Assembly: GCA_963808125.1 (NCBI GenBank)
Contig: CAWEEP010000056.1
Coordinates: 1 to 64,000 of the forward strand
From: CAWEEP01 sp963808125
Lineage (GTDB): Bacteria; Chloroflexota; Dormibacteria; Aeolococcales; Aeolococcaceae
Reading direction: 5' to 3'
DNA length: 64,000 nucleotides
Made by a program: the position numbers and the translations under genes. This document shows positions 26,849 through 36,527 of the stretch, piece by piece (position 1 is the first letter of the stretch; every line of letters begins with the position of its first letter). The notes beneath the pieces were generated by a model that worked only from the letters and a program-made list of their open reading frames with translations, had not been told where the DNA came from and did not search any database.

Positions 26849-27723
26849 GTGAAGCTGGGTGTCCACGTCTCGGATTTCACCTGGCCGGGCGGGCCGCAGC
26901 ATCTGGGTGAGAACCTCGCCGCGGTGGGCCGGGCGGCCGACGCGGCCGGTTTCGACCGCCTCAGCGTCATGGACCACGTGTGGCAGATCAGCCACCTGGG
27001 ACCGCCCGAGCACGAGATGCTGGAAGTCGTACACCACCCTCGGATTCCTGGCGGGTCACACTCACGGATCGAACTGCTCACCCTGGTCACCGGCGTCGTG
27101 TACCGCTCGCCAGGCCTGCTCGCCAAGATGGTCACCACCCTGGACGTGCTCTCCGGCGGCCGGGCCATGCTCGGCATCGGCGCCGCCTGGAACGAGGACG
27201 AGGCGCGTGGCCTCGGCCTCTTCTTCCCGCCCATCGCCGAGCGCTTCGAGCACCTGGAGGACACGCTGCGCATCTGCCTGCAGATGTGGAGCGACGACGA
27301 CGCCCCTTCGCCGGAAGCAACGCCAACCTGGGGCGGACGCTGAACTCGCCGCAGGCGCTGTCGCGACCCGCACCCGCCGATCCTCATCGGCGGCTCGGGG
27401 GAGCGCAAGACGCTCCGCCTGCGTGGCCCGCTACGCGCAGGCGTGCAACCTATTCCTCACACCCGACCTCGACCACAAGCTGGACGTGCTGAAGGAGCAC
27501 TGCGAGCGCGAGGGCCGCGACTACGACGACATCGAGAAGACGGTGCTCTTCAACTTCGACGTCGGGGAGCATGGCGAGCGCGCCCGGCGAGGTGATCGAG
27601 CAGCTGCAGGGCCTCGCCCAGCGCGGCATCCAGGTCGCCCACGGCGGGGTCAAGGACGTCTGGAAGATCGAACCGCTGGAGATCATCGGCCGTGAGGTGC
27701 TCCCCGCCGTCGCCGGCCTCTGA
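26849..27723 (+). CDS. LLM-class F420-dependent oxidoreductase, frameshifted
   Basis: GTG 26849, preceded by a GGAGGG site, opens VKLGVHVSDFTWPGG and continues with AADAAGFDRLSVMDHVWQIS and LVTGVVYRSPGLLAKMVTTL, then LSGGRAMLGIGAAWNEDEA, the standard luciferase-like F420-dependent pattern. Several frame changes follow (around 27010-27050, 27305, 27370, 27410 and 27580), after which ARYAQACNLFLTPDL and a tail reaching TGA 27721 are readable. Members transfer hydride from F420H2 to diverse substrates; which one is unknown. The density of indels suggests sequence errors rather than decay. Confidence 0.7.
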
Positions 27724-28154
27724 CCGACGGGTCGCGGCAGGGCACGACGGACCATCGGAGGCGCAGCCTGAACGAGCCGGGGACAAACTGGCTGTGCTCC
27801 TGTCCGCATGGACGGCGATGCTGCGAACGGGCCGCACCGCCGAGCTGGCGGACATCCTCGGCGGCGACGTCGTCTAGCAGGGACTGCTTCCCGATTTGCG
27901 GTGCGACAGCCGGGAGGAGGTGCTGGACATCCTGGCCCGGAACCGCCGCCGGCTCATGCGGATCGCGCGGGTCGAGGACGAGGAGGCCGGTGACCGTGTT
28001 CGCCGTCGAGCGTCGAGAGCCCGACTTCCCCGACGCCCCGGACGGGGTCGCAGGGGCCGGTCGGGCACTCGTCTTCACCTTCCACGACAGGCGGGTGGCG
28101 AGGATGAAGAGCCTGCCCGACAGTGACTCGGCCTTCGCCCGGCTGCTGACCTGA
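27692..28154 (+). pseudogene. SnoaL/NTF2-like protein with in-frame stop and frameshift
   Basis: The product LSAWTAMLRTGRTAELADIL is followed by GDVV, a TAG at 27875, and QGLLPDLRCDSREEVLDILA. The family expects W-Q-G here, so TAG most simply replaces TGG. A frame change near 27990 then gives VFAVERREPDFPDAPDGV and VFTFHDRRVARMKSLPDS to TGA 28152. This reads as a small NTF2-fold protein. The start is unclear (GTG 27692 or a later codon). One substitution and one indel could be real lesions or errors. Confidence 0.5.
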
Positions 28155-28237
28155 GAGCATCGCGCCTCCCTCGGACCGGCTGCAGCCGGGGAAACGGTCG
28201 ACGTGGTGGTGCCCGGTCCGTCGCGACACAGCCGGTG

Positions 28238-29259
28238 TCAGGGGTGCATCCGCAGGTAGTCGGCGGCCACGCTGCGCAGACGGCGTCGAAGCCGTTCATG
28301 GCCTCACCCGGCGGCAGGAACTTCTTGGGAACTTCGCCACCGAGGTGTGAGTTGGTGTCGACGACGTTGGCCAGCGGGGAGAGCACGCCCTGGCTCACCA
28401 GCTGGTACGCATCCATAGCCTCCAGCGTGTAGTCCTCGCCCAGCCAGCGGATCAGGTCCGTCTGGGCAATGCGGAAGGCGTCCTCCAGGGGACGCGCCGA
28501 GCCCGTGGAGATGATGTGGGTCTCCGACTCGATGCGCGGCCACGGGCAGGGGCGGCCCTTGATCAGGTCGACGGCGATGACCGTGTTCATGGCGCATTCC
28601 ACCGCCACGCCGCAGGTCTCCCCCTCACCCTGGCGTGCGTGCCCGTCGCCGAGCGAGAGCAGCGCCCCCTCGACGTTGACGCCGAGATAGCAGGTCACCC
28701 CGGCCCGCATCTCGGGGGTGTCCATGTTGCCGCCGAAGGCGTCCGGCACCAGGGCGGAGCGCACCTCGAGGTTGGCTGGGGCGACCCCCACCGTCCCGTG
28801 CATGGGATCCATGGGCAGGGCCACCTGGAAGTCCCCGGAGCGGGCCCGGAAGATGCAGGTCCCCGCCTTGCGGTCGAGTTCCCAGATCCACACGATCTCC
28901 GGCAGCGCCTCGTGCAGAAGGGCGGTCAGATGGGTTGCCGAGAGGGCGCCGAAGAGGGGCACGGTGGTGGACACCGCCCAATCGCGGGCGGGCTCGATCT
29001 TGATGAAGTGCACCGCCACCGTATCCCCCACCTCCGCGCCCTCGATGTAGAAGGGACCGGTCTGGGGATTGACGAAGGGGAAGTTGCAGACGTCGGAGAC
29101 CAGGTCGCGCTCGGTGCGCACCTTGCCGTCGAAGCAGTCCTCGGTGAAGAGCTGCAGCACGGTGCCGGGTTTGATCCGCCGCAGCGGCTCGACGCCTCCG
29201 AATGTCCAGGCGTACTTGCCCGGTGTCGGATCGATGGTGAGAACTTCCAGACCGCTCAC
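28238..29259 (-). CDS. acetamidase/formamidase family amidohydrolase
   Basis: From GTG 29259 (GAGGTGA site 5 nt upstream) the protein follows the FmdA/AmdA family: PGTVLQLFTEDCFDGKV, FPFVNPQTGPFYIEGAEVGD, DPMHGTVGVAP, FGGNMDTPEMRAG, and LSLGDGHARQGEGETCGVAVEC. Close to the end, after MNGFDAV near 28280, one indel is needed so that the tail reads LRSVAADYLRMHP and stops at 28238. It hydrolyses short amides to ammonium and an organic acid in the cytoplasm. The APC permease just upstream on the same strand could import the amide. Confidence 0.8.
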
Positions 29260-29339
29260 GACGTCACCTCAGTGGTGTGGTTTGACGATGGCCGACGATG
29301 CACCTTTCCCCCCAACGGGACCCGCCGGCGCCCGACCCC

Positions 29340-30846
29340 TCACAGGGCGGGCGCTGGCGTCTCTCCCTCCCCGACCAACTCGGGGGCGAGGTCCAGGTGC
29401 ACGGTGCCCACCTCGGCGACGCGGTCGGGATGGGTCTGGTAGAGGTAGACCATGTAGCCGATTCCCAGCAGCATCCAGACGCCCATGGCCGGCCCCATGT
29501 AGGAGTAGGGCGGCGGCAGCGGCGAGATGAAGTTGAAGATCGGGATGCCGGCGCCGCTGAACCAGGCCGGGATGAAGGCGACGATGCCGAGGATGGGGAC
29601 GACGATGTGCAGGAACCAGTTCACCTTGCGGCCGCGCGTCCTGATGAAGTATCCCATGCACGCGGCGTTGACGACGAGGTAGATGGCGACCAGTAGCACA
29701 ACGATGCCGGTGCCCACCATGGCGAAGGCCACGAACGGGTTGTACTTGACGCCGAGGCCCACCGACACGGCGATGGAGACGATGAAGGCGGTGAGGAGTC
29801 CCCACTGCGGTGTCCGATGGCGGTGATGCACCGTCGAGAAGAACTTCGGAAAGGCGCCGATGCGGCCCATGGCGTACGCGGTCCGCGTCGAGGCGGTGAC
29901 ACCGGCGTTGGAGTTGGCGATGGTGGAGTTGACGATGGCGAGGAAGACGAACAGCCAGAAGATCCCGTACGAGGCCGTGGCGATGCCCTGCCAGGACGAG
30001 GCGCCGGCGCTGCTGAAGGAGGCGAACTTGCCGGGTCCGAAGACGACGTCGGCGGCGTAGGTGGTGAAGACGTAGATGATGCCCACGCCGAGGGTCGCCC
30101 CCAGGACGGCCCGGCGCACCGTCTTGCGCGGATCCTTCGCCTCTTCGGCGAGCGGTGCAGCGCCCTCGAAACCTCCGAAGGCGAGGATGGTGAACACCGA
30201 TCCCGCGATGACGCCGCTCAGCCCGCTGAAGTGGGCCGGCGTGTACTTGGCGGTGAAGACGGTCAGCGTGTTGGCGCTGCCCGCCTTGACGATGAAGAGG
30301 ATGGCGAGGACGACGAAGACGACGATCTCGAAGCTTCCGAGGATCGTGCCCATGCGCGCCGAGGTGCGGATGCCGTAATAGCCGGCGGCGAGAACGATGA
30401 GCGCGCCGGCGATGGTGAACAGCCACCAGAGGTTCGTGGAGAAGCCCGAAGTCGTACTGGTGCACGGTGGCGGCGACGGTGTAGCCGAGCTGGAGGAGCA
30501 CCAGCGGCGGGATGAGGCCGGCTGCGGCGACGTACGCCCAGTTGACCAGGAATCCCAGCGACGGATGCAGCCCCCGAGCCGTGTAGGTGCCCATCGAACC
30601 GGCCGAGGGAAGCTCCCTGGCCAGTTCACCGACACACGAGGCGCACAGCAGGCAGGCGACGAGGGCGATCAACACCGAGAGGGGCAGGGCGCCGCCCGCG
30701 AAGGCGACACCGGCGGGGATCGACGCCGCGATCGCCGCCCCGGGCGCCATGTCGGTGACGCTCTGGAAGAGGACCTCTCTCAGGCCGATGGCCCCGCGCC
30801 GGAGGCCAAGGTTGCTTGAAGCGAGCTCGGATGCAATCAGAGTCAT
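29340..30846 (-). CDS. APC-family amino acid/amine permease, one frameshift
   Basis: ATG 30846 begins a typical APC transporter: GAIGLREVLFQSVTDMAPGA, then helices such as LSVLIALVACLLCASCVGEL and GFLVNWAYVAAAGLIPPLVL. Near 30445 the frame changes and the rest follows, including FGGFEGAAPLAEEAKDPRKT, a conserved APC loop, and about eight further helices to the stop at 29340. It is 80 bp upstream of the amidase gene on the same strand, so uptake of an amide or amine substrate is a reasonable inference. Confidence 0.75.
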
Positions 30847-31007
30847 GGGAATCCCCCGCGTGTGCTGATTGCCCGGTGACGGTAACAGGCGGCGACGCGG
30901 GGTGTCAACGCGCTTCGGTTTGCCTCGGCAAAGCCCAGAACGCGGCGGCGCAGGCCGGGTTCCCGCACCGCTCACCGCGTCGCATCGCCGACCGCGAATC
31001 GTACCGG

Positions 31008-31829
31008 CTAGGCGGTTGCGGCCTCGCCGCGGACGTCGGTGCGCGTCACCGAAAGGTAGACGACGCAGATGACGATGAGGGCGGCGAGGTCGAGGGCGAC
31101 GGGGAGATCACCCCATCCCAGCGCCCCCCAGCTGCGCGGCTTGCCCATCCAGTCGGCGAACGACGCGCCCAGCGGCCGGGTGACGATGTAGGCGAACCAG
31201 AACGACAGGATGGCGTTGAGCCCGAAGAGCCGGTGGGCGATGGCGGGGACGCCGATGAGGGCGGTGAAGACCAGGCCGGACAGCAGGTATCCGAGGTGCA
31301 GGGTCGTCGCCGTCATATCGCCCGCGGCCGTGCCCAGAGCGAACGTCGCCATGACGGTGGCCCAGTAGAAGGCCTCGCGGTGCCAGGTGGTGATGCTGTG
31401 GATGGAGAGCGTCCTCTCCGTCCGCCGCCACAGGGCGAAGACGGCGGCCAGCACGACGGCGAAGAAGGCGGTCGAGACCACATAGGGAATGCCGAACTCG
31501 ATGTGCAGCACGTCGGCGGCCATGGTGCCGGCGACGGCGACCATGACGACGGCAAGCCAGTACACCCACGCCACGTACCGGCGCCTGGAGAACTGCAGCG
31601 CCAGGGCGAGGACGAGGCCGGCGCCGCCGAGCCCCACGGCGATGAAGGGGTCGATGCTGTGGACGAGGGAGTCGGAGGTCGATTCGCCCATCGCCGTGGT
31701 CAGCACCTTGGTGATCCAGAAGACGGCAGTGATCTCCGGCACCCGCCTCCTCGCCGGTGCCGCGCTGCGCACCAAGAGCGCGGCGCGGGAGCGGTCGCGC
31801 GCGGGTGTGCTCATCGGGGGAACGGTCAT
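31008..31829 (-). CDS. COG4705-like membrane protein
   Basis: This protein of about 273 residues has roughly eight transmembrane segments. The conserved start PEITAVFWITKVLTTAMGES and a second internal copy of similar character (REAFYWATVMATFALGTAAG) are features of COG4705 uncharacterised membrane-anchored proteins. The fold may be an internal duplication. Function unknown. Start ATG 31829 or 31814; neither has a clear ribosome-binding site. Divergent from the gene at 32099 across a ~270-bp intergenic region. Confidence 0.65.
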   Translation of the reverse strand: MTVPPMSTPARDRSRAALLVRSAAPARRRVPEITAVFWITKVLTTAMGESTSDSLVHSIDPFIAVGLGGAGLVLALALQFSRRRYVAWVYWLAVVMVAVAGTMAADVLHIEFGIPYVVSTAFFAVVLAAVFALWRRTERTLSIHSITTWHREAFYWATVMATFALGTAAGDMTATTLHLGYLLSGLVFTALIGVPAIAHRLFGLNAILSFWFAYIVTRPLGASFADWMGKPRSWGALGWGDLPVALDLAALIVICVVYLSVTRTDVRGEAATA

Positions 31830-32098
31830 GTCGAAGTCGCGCCCCGTGGGTGATCCGCCTCGTCGTCGCAAACCTAGCATCTCCCGGCGCGGGCGCGCCC
31901 CCTGCCCAAACCCCGCGGCGAGGCCGCCGCATCGGCGCCTCCGTCCGGGACTTCCCCCACTCCCGGCATGGCACCCGGGGCCGTCGGAGATGACGCTTCG
32001 TCACCGAAAGCGGCGCACCGCGGCCACGTTTCGTTCAACGGCGGCCGCCTCCACTAGAGTTCGTGCAGCCGTCCCCCCGCCCTCAATGAGGACCCTCA
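31830..32098. other. divergent intergenic region
   Basis: About 270 bp separate two divergent membrane-protein genes. A TAGAGT hexamer near 32055 could serve as a -10 for the rightward gene. No other structure is evident. Confidence 0.3.
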
Positions 32099-32872
32099 GT
32101 GCCCGCAGAGACGCCCGCGGAGCCCGTCCCGGCGCCCCACCCCGACCCCTCCCCCACTCCTCGCTTCACGGCGAGCCGGCCACCCCGGGGCCTCCGATTC
32201 CTCCTCTTCGGCCGCGCCCTCCCCACCGCCTTCTACGGGCTCCTCGTCTACCTCCAGTTCCACTTCTTCACCGACGTCGCCGGCACCGCGTACCACCACC
32301 CCTCGCCGCTCACCCTGCTCAACGCGACGGGCAACTTCTTCTACCTCGTCTTCTCCGTCATCCCCGTCGTCATCTTCTTCACCCGGCCTGCCCCCAAGAG
32401 CTACCTCGGCAGCTTCCCAGCCCGTTTCGCCGCCTTCGCCGGCACCACCATCCAGCTCGGCATCGGCATCTTCATCAACCTGGAGAAGGGCCGGTTCCAG
32501 GGCCCGTCGCTCTATCCGACGGGAGACGTCACCGCCTACATCAAGGCGTTCGCCATCGTCGCCGGCTTCGCCTTCGCCGTCTACGCCATCGCCTACCTGA
32601 GGTACGGATTCAGCATCGTGCCGCAAGCGACGTCCCTGGCCACGCAGGGGCCGTACCGCGTGTGCCGACATCCCCTCTACCTCGCCGAGCTCACCGCCGC
32701 GTTCGGCGGGTCGCTGCAGGACTCGCGCCTGCTCCCCGTCCTCGGTTTCTTTGCCCTCCTCGGCCTGCAGCTGATGCGCACCCGGTACGAGGAGCGCCTC
32801 CTCCGCTCTCACTTCCCCGAGTACGCCGCCTACGCCAAGACCACCAAGCGCCTCGTCCCAGGCGTCTTCTGA
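32099..32872 (+). CDS. isoprenylcysteine carboxyl methyltransferase-like (PEMT/ICMT) membrane protein
   Basis: This 257-residue protein has a proline-rich N-terminus, about five membrane helices, and the C-terminal signature GPYRVCRHPLYLAELTAAFG, then TRYEERLLRSHFPEYAAYA and VPG. That is the ICMT/PEMT methyltransferase signature (RHPxY and E-x2-L-x6-Y-x2-Y), which binds S-adenosylmethionine at the membrane. The substrate cannot be assigned. It starts at GTG 32099, downstream of GAGGACCC. Confidence 0.7.
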   Translation: MPAETPAEPVPAPHPDPSPTPRFTASRPPRGLRFLLFGRALPTAFYGLLVYLQFHFFTDVAGTAYHHPSPLTLLNATGNFFYLVFSVIPVVIFFTRPAPKSYLGSFPARFAAFAGTTIQLGIGIFINLEKGRFQGPSLYPTGDVTAYIKAFAIVAGFAFAVYAIAYLRYGFSIVPQATSLATQGPYRVCRHPLYLAELTAAFGGSLQDSRLLPVLGFFALLGLQLMRTRYEERLLRSHFPEYAAYAKTTKRLVPGVF

Positions 32873-32881
32873 GGCAGGCGC

Positions 32882-33115
32882 TCAGCCGTCCGCCCCGCCG
32901 CCCCGGCGCCGGGCGCGCGCCTCCACGGCGACCCGGCGGGCGCTGACCCAGAGGCCAGTCAGGACGAGGGCCGGCGTCGCCCACCAGGCGGCGACCCGGA
33001 CCTGGACGAGGAGCGCGCAGAGGCCGAGACCGGCCACCACGGCCACCGCCAGGTACCAGTCGTCGCCGACCACGAAGTCCCACCAGAAGAGGGCGAACGC
33101 CCGAACACGCGTCAC
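32882..33115 (-). CDS. small membrane protein
   Basis: This 77-residue protein has two hydrophobic segments (WYLAVAVVAGLGLCALLVQV and WWATPALVLTGLWVS) and a basic C-terminus. GTG 33115 overlaps the stop of the upstream COG4280-like gene (GTGA), so the two are translationally coupled and likely function together. Not otherwise recognised. Confidence 0.6.
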   Translation of the reverse strand: MTRVRAFALFWWDFVVGDDWYLAVAVVAGLGLCALLVQVRVAAWWATPALVLTGLWVSARRVAVEARARRRGGGADG

Positions 33116-33888
33116 GCCCCGCCCACCGGCAGGGCGGCGGCCCGCCCCGTCGCGGCCGGCCGGCCGGCGACACGCCGGAGCGAGCCGACCATGGCGAGGG
33201 CGACGGCGAGGACCGCCGGGGTGATGCCCAGCAGCGCCGCATCGCCGCCGGGCCAGGACGCCCCCGCCCCCTCGGTTCCCCAGAACATCCCGAAGCTGGT
33301 GAGCAATGCCCCCACGGCGAACTTCATGGTGTTCTCGGGAACGCGGGCCAGCGGAGCCCGCACCAGTAGGGCGGCGGCGAGCACGACGATGACCGCCGCC
33401 GCGGCGGCGAGGGCCGCGTCGAGGATGCGCCCCTGGTTGGCGCCGAAGGTGACGACGATGAAGGCGACCTCCAGCCCCTCGAGGAGGACGCCCTTGAAGC
33501 AGACGGTGAATCCGTAGGCGTCGAAGGCGCGCGGCGAAAGGGAGACGGCGGCAGCCTCCGAGCGCTGGTCGAGGAAGGCTCTCTCCTCGTCGTGCCGGTT
33601 CTTCAGCCCGGCGGTGCGGAGGATCGCCGACCGCAGCCAGCCGAGACCGAAGACGAGCAGCAGCGCCCCCACCACCAGTCGCAGCGCAGAGATCGGGACG
33701 AGGCTCAGCGCCGGGCCCAGGGCGGCGACGATGACGGCGAGGACGCCCAGGGCGGCGGCTGTGCCGATCAACCCGGATCGCCAGCCGCGGGTCAGGCCGA
33801 CTGCCAGGACAATGGTGGTGGCCTCGACCGCCTCCACGCAGCAGGCGAGGAACACGGCGGCCAGCAGCGCGACGAGTCCGGCGCTCAC
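33112..33888 (-). CDS. COG4280-like membrane protein (GDT1/UPF0016-like acidic motifs)
   Basis: This protein of about 258 residues has six or more helices. Two repeated acidic motifs, FLACCVEAVEATTIVLAVGL and LLEGLEVAFIVVTFG, give an internal two-fold pattern like cation-exchanging transporters with E-x2-E motifs. I place the start at GTG 33888 with GGAGG 10 nt upstream; a longer frame to 33969 overlaps the neighbouring ABC permease. Transport function is inferred only from the motif type. Confidence 0.6.
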   Translation of the reverse strand: MSAGLVALLAAVFLACCVEAVEATTIVLAVGLTRGWRSGLIGTAAALGVLAVIVAALGPALSLVPISALRLVVGALLLVFGLGWLRSAILRTAGLKNRHDEERAFLDQRSEAAAVSLSPRAFDAYGFTVCFKGVLLEGLEVAFIVVTFGANQGRILDAALAAAAAVIVVLAAALLVRAPLARVPENTMKFAVGALLTSFGMFWGTEGAGASWPGGDAALLGITPAVLAVALAMVGSLRRVAGRPAATGRAAALPVGGA

Positions 33889-33904
33889 GATGGCCGCACC
33901 TCCG

Positions 33905-34693
33905 CTAGGGGATGTCCCGCCGCAGGGTGAGCAGCCACCCGAGCCCGGCGAAGAACAGCCCCCAGCCAAGGCTCACCAGACCACCTTGGAGCTGCGTCAG
34001 CGAGCCCCCGGGGAAGCCTCCCGATCCCGGGTCGACGAGCGCGTTGGATGCGGAGCCGGGGAGGAACCGGTAGGCGTCGTTGACGTAGGGGATCACCGAG
34101 AGCAGGGGCTCGACGATGAGGAAGTAGGCAAGGGCGCCGATGACGGCCGCGATCTGGTTGCGCACCAGGACGCCGATGCCGACACCGACGACCGCGGAAA
34201 TCGCCACCGCGACAAGGGCGCCGGCCAGCGTGCGCAGCACGCCGTTGCCAGTCCAGCCGATGGTCACGCCCCGCGCCGCCAGCCACGGCACCGTGATGGC
34301 GACGACGGTGAGGACGCACGCCACCGCATAGATGAGCCCAACGGCCGCGGCGACGATCAGCTTGGCCGCCACGACGTGCCCGCGACGCGGCTGGACGAGG
34401 AAGGTCGGCCTCGCGGTCAGGTGACGGAACTCCGTGGTCACCAGGATGATGCCGACGACGGCGGCGAAGATCCCGGCGGCCGCCGCCGTCGAAGCGATGT
34501 TCCGCTGCGTCGCCGGCTGGCTGAGCAAGTCGGGGGCGACGAAGCCTGGGGGACCACCCGAGTGGACGTTCAGAGCACTGGCGATCTGGCTGACGACGCC
34601 GAGAGCGGTGAGGGCGACGCAGCCGATCAGCATCCCCCACCACAGCTTCGTGGTCAGGACCTTGCGCCACTCCGAGCGCAGCAGGCGGGTCAT
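33905..34693 (-). CDS. ABC-2 type transporter permease
   Basis: This 262-residue membrane protein begins RLLRSEWRKVLTTKLWWG, the common opening of ABC-2 permeases, followed by six hydrophobic segments. Its ATG overlaps the stop of the upstream ATPase gene (ATGA), so it forms an exporter with that ATPase. Substrate unknown. Confidence 0.8.
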   Translation of the reverse strand: MTRLLRSEWRKVLTTKLWWGMLIGCVALTALGVVSQIASALNVHSGGPPGFVAPDLLSQPATQRNIASTAAAAGIFAAVVGIILVTTEFRHLTARPTFLVQPRRGHVVAAKLIVAAAVGLIYAVACVLTVVAITVPWLAARGVTIGWTGNGVLRTLAGALVAVAISAVVGVGIGVLVRNQIAAVIGALAYFLIVEPLLSVIPYVNDAYRFLPGSASNALVDPGSGGFPGGSLTQLQGGLVSLGWGLFFAGLGWLLTLRRDIP

Positions 34694-35679
34694 GCCGGCG
34701 CTCCGGGTTGCCCGGGATCGGCGGTGAGCGCCAGGAACCGCTGTTCCAGCGTCGAGCCCTCGTCACGCAGCTCGTGCAACTCGACGTTGGCCTGCCAGCA
34801 CGCGTGCCCGGCGGCGGCTGCGGAGATGCCGGTGACCAGAAGCCATCCGCTGCCGCGATCGGTGACGGACGCGCCCTGGGCGTCCAGCGCGGCCGTCGCC
34901 GCCCCGACCGCCGGCGTCCGCAGGATGACGGCGGACTGGCCACCCGGCAGGTCGCGCAGCGTGCCCGCGTAGAGGAGGTGCCCCCGGGCGATGATGACAA
35001 CGCGGTCGACAATCTGCTCGACCTCGGAGAGGACATGGCTGGAGATGAGAATGGTGCGGCCCTCGGTGTCCGCCATGTAGCGAAGCAGCTGTCGAAGCCA
35101 GGCGATGCCCTGGGGGTCGAGGCCGTTGGCGGGCTCGTCGAGGAGGAGCACACGCGGATCGCCGATGAGCGCGGTGGCAAGGCTGAGCCGCTGGCGCATG
35201 CCCAGCGAGAAGCGCCCCACCGGGAATCGGGCCGCACCGCTCAGACCCACGACATCCAGCACCTCGTCCGCCCGCCGGTCGGCAACGCCCGCGGCGGCGC
35301 AGAAGACGCGGAGATGGTTGCGCGCCGTGCGCCCCGGGTGAAAGCTCGTCGCCTCCAGGACCGCGCCGACGGTGCGCGCGGGATCGGCGAGATCGGCGTA
35401 TCGCGAGCCTCCGATGGTGGCGACTCCCGCTGTCGGCGTGGCCAGCCCGAGGATCATCCGCAGGGTGGTCGTCTTGCCCGCGCCGTTGGGGCCGAGGAAG
35501 CCCGTCACCGTCCCGGGCTCGACGGTGAAGCTGAGGTCGTCGACCGCCCTCACCGTGCCGAAATCCTTGCTGAGGCGCGAGGTGACGATGCCCGGAGCCG
35601 CCATCGTCCCCGCGAGCTGACCGCCCCCGGCTGCCGTCTCTCCCTCCGGCCTGGCGTCGTGCCCTTCCAGTTCCGTCAT
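34690..35679 (-). CDS. ABC transporter ATP-binding protein
   Basis: This 329-residue protein has Walker A FLGPNGAGKTTTLRMILGL, signature FSLGMRQRLSLATAL, Walker B VLLLDEPANGLDPQG and the H-loop ILISSHVLSEVEQ, then a C-terminal domain of about 90 residues. Start ATG 35679 (MTELEGHD) is chosen; a further in-frame ATG at 35691 overlaps the azoreductase stop. It is paired with the overlapping permease gene, in the manner of DrrAB or BcrAB-type exporters. Confidence 0.85.
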   Translation of the reverse strand: MTELEGHDARPEGETAAGGGQLAGTMAAPGIVTSRLSKDFGTVRAVDDLSFTVEPGTVTGFLGPNGAGKTTTLRMILGLATPTAGVATIGGSRYADLADPARTVGAVLEATSFHPGRTARNHLRVFCAAAGVADRRADEVLDVVGLSGAARFPVGRFSLGMRQRLSLATALIGDPRVLLLDEPANGLDPQGIAWLRQLLRYMADTEGRTILISSHVLSEVEQIVDRVVIIARGHLLYAGTLRDLPGGQSAVILRTPAVGAATAALDAQGASVTDRGSGWLLVTGISAAAAGHACWQANVELHELRDEGSTLEQRFLALTADPGQPGAPA

Positions 35680-35686
35680 GTGCGCA

Positions 35687-36367
35687 TCATGCCTGCCGGC
35701 GCGCCGTCGCGTGGCCCTCGCCACGCAGGAGGCGCTCCGCGATCTGCTCGCCCTGTGCCCTCGCCAGCAGGTGGCCCGCGGCCAGTTCCTGGTCGGCGCG
35801 GTCGCGCAACGCCTCCATCGCCGGGGTCACCTGCGCCAGCGTCAACTCGACGACGGTCGTCTCCAGGTCGAGGTCCCAGATGTCCACGAAGATCCGCCGC
35901 AGCCACGGCGTGCTGTGGTCCCATCCGTGCCGGGGCGCGCCCTCTCCGTACCCGCCGCCCCGGGCGAGGACCAGGATCGCCGGCTTGCGCGACAGCACCC
36001 GCTCGCCGGCCGCCTTCAGCCGCGCGTCGGTGATGACGACGTCGATCCACGCCTTGACGTGCTGCGGCACCCCGAAGTTGTACAGGGGGATGGCGAAGAG
36101 CAGCGCGTCCGCGTCGACCAGCTCGTCCACCAGCGTGGTGGCCAGATCGAGGGCATCGCGCTGCGCCGGCGTCATCGGCGCGGACGCCGCCTTGGCGGCG
36201 ATGGCGTCAACCCAGGTGCGGGCCGGCAGCGGCTCCCGGCCCAGGTCCCGGCGGATCACCGTGAGGTCGGGGATGCGGCTGCGCAGACCGCTCACCGCGC
36301 TGTCGGCGACGCTGCGGCTGACAGACCCCTTGTGGCGGATGCTTGCGTCGACGCGGAGCAGCTTCAT
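35687..36367 (-). CDS. azoR: FMN-dependent NADH-azoreductase (AzoR-like)
   Basis: This 226-residue flavodoxin-like protein has VDASIRHKGSVSRSVAD for FMN-phosphate binding, ADALLFAIPLYNFGVPQHVK (the P-x-Y/W-N-F-x-x-P signature of AzoR) and VLARGGGYGEG. It reduces quinones and azo compounds with NADH and FMN. It sits 8 bp before the ABC ATPase start, so these three genes probably form one operon for handling toxic compounds. Confidence 0.85.
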   Translation of the reverse strand: MKLLRVDASIRHKGSVSRSVADSAVSGLRSRIPDLTVIRRDLGREPLPARTWVDAIAAKAASAPMTPAQRDALDLATTLVDELVDADALLFAIPLYNFGVPQHVKAWIDVVITDARLKAAGERVLSRKPAILVLARGGGYGEGAPRHGWDHSTPWLRRIFVDIWDLDLETTVVELTLAQVTPAMEALRDRADQELAAGHLLARAQGEQIAERLLRGEGHATARRQA

Positions 36368-36527
36368 CGGCCCGGTCCGGTCACGCGATGTCCGCCTCGA
36401 TCCGCAGCGTCGTCGCCGGTCACGTCACCTCCACTGGCGCGGGTGGCCACGGCCCTCCGCCGCGGCGCCTCCACAGGATACCAGGGGAACCGTGGGACCC
36501 CCACCCGCCCCGGGTCGCCCGCAGCCG

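Noticed and set aside
24952..27408. 818-codon open frame on the minus strand
   Set aside because: Antisense of the phosphoesterase, threonine dehydratase and LLM genes in GC-rich DNA; no motif and no start context.
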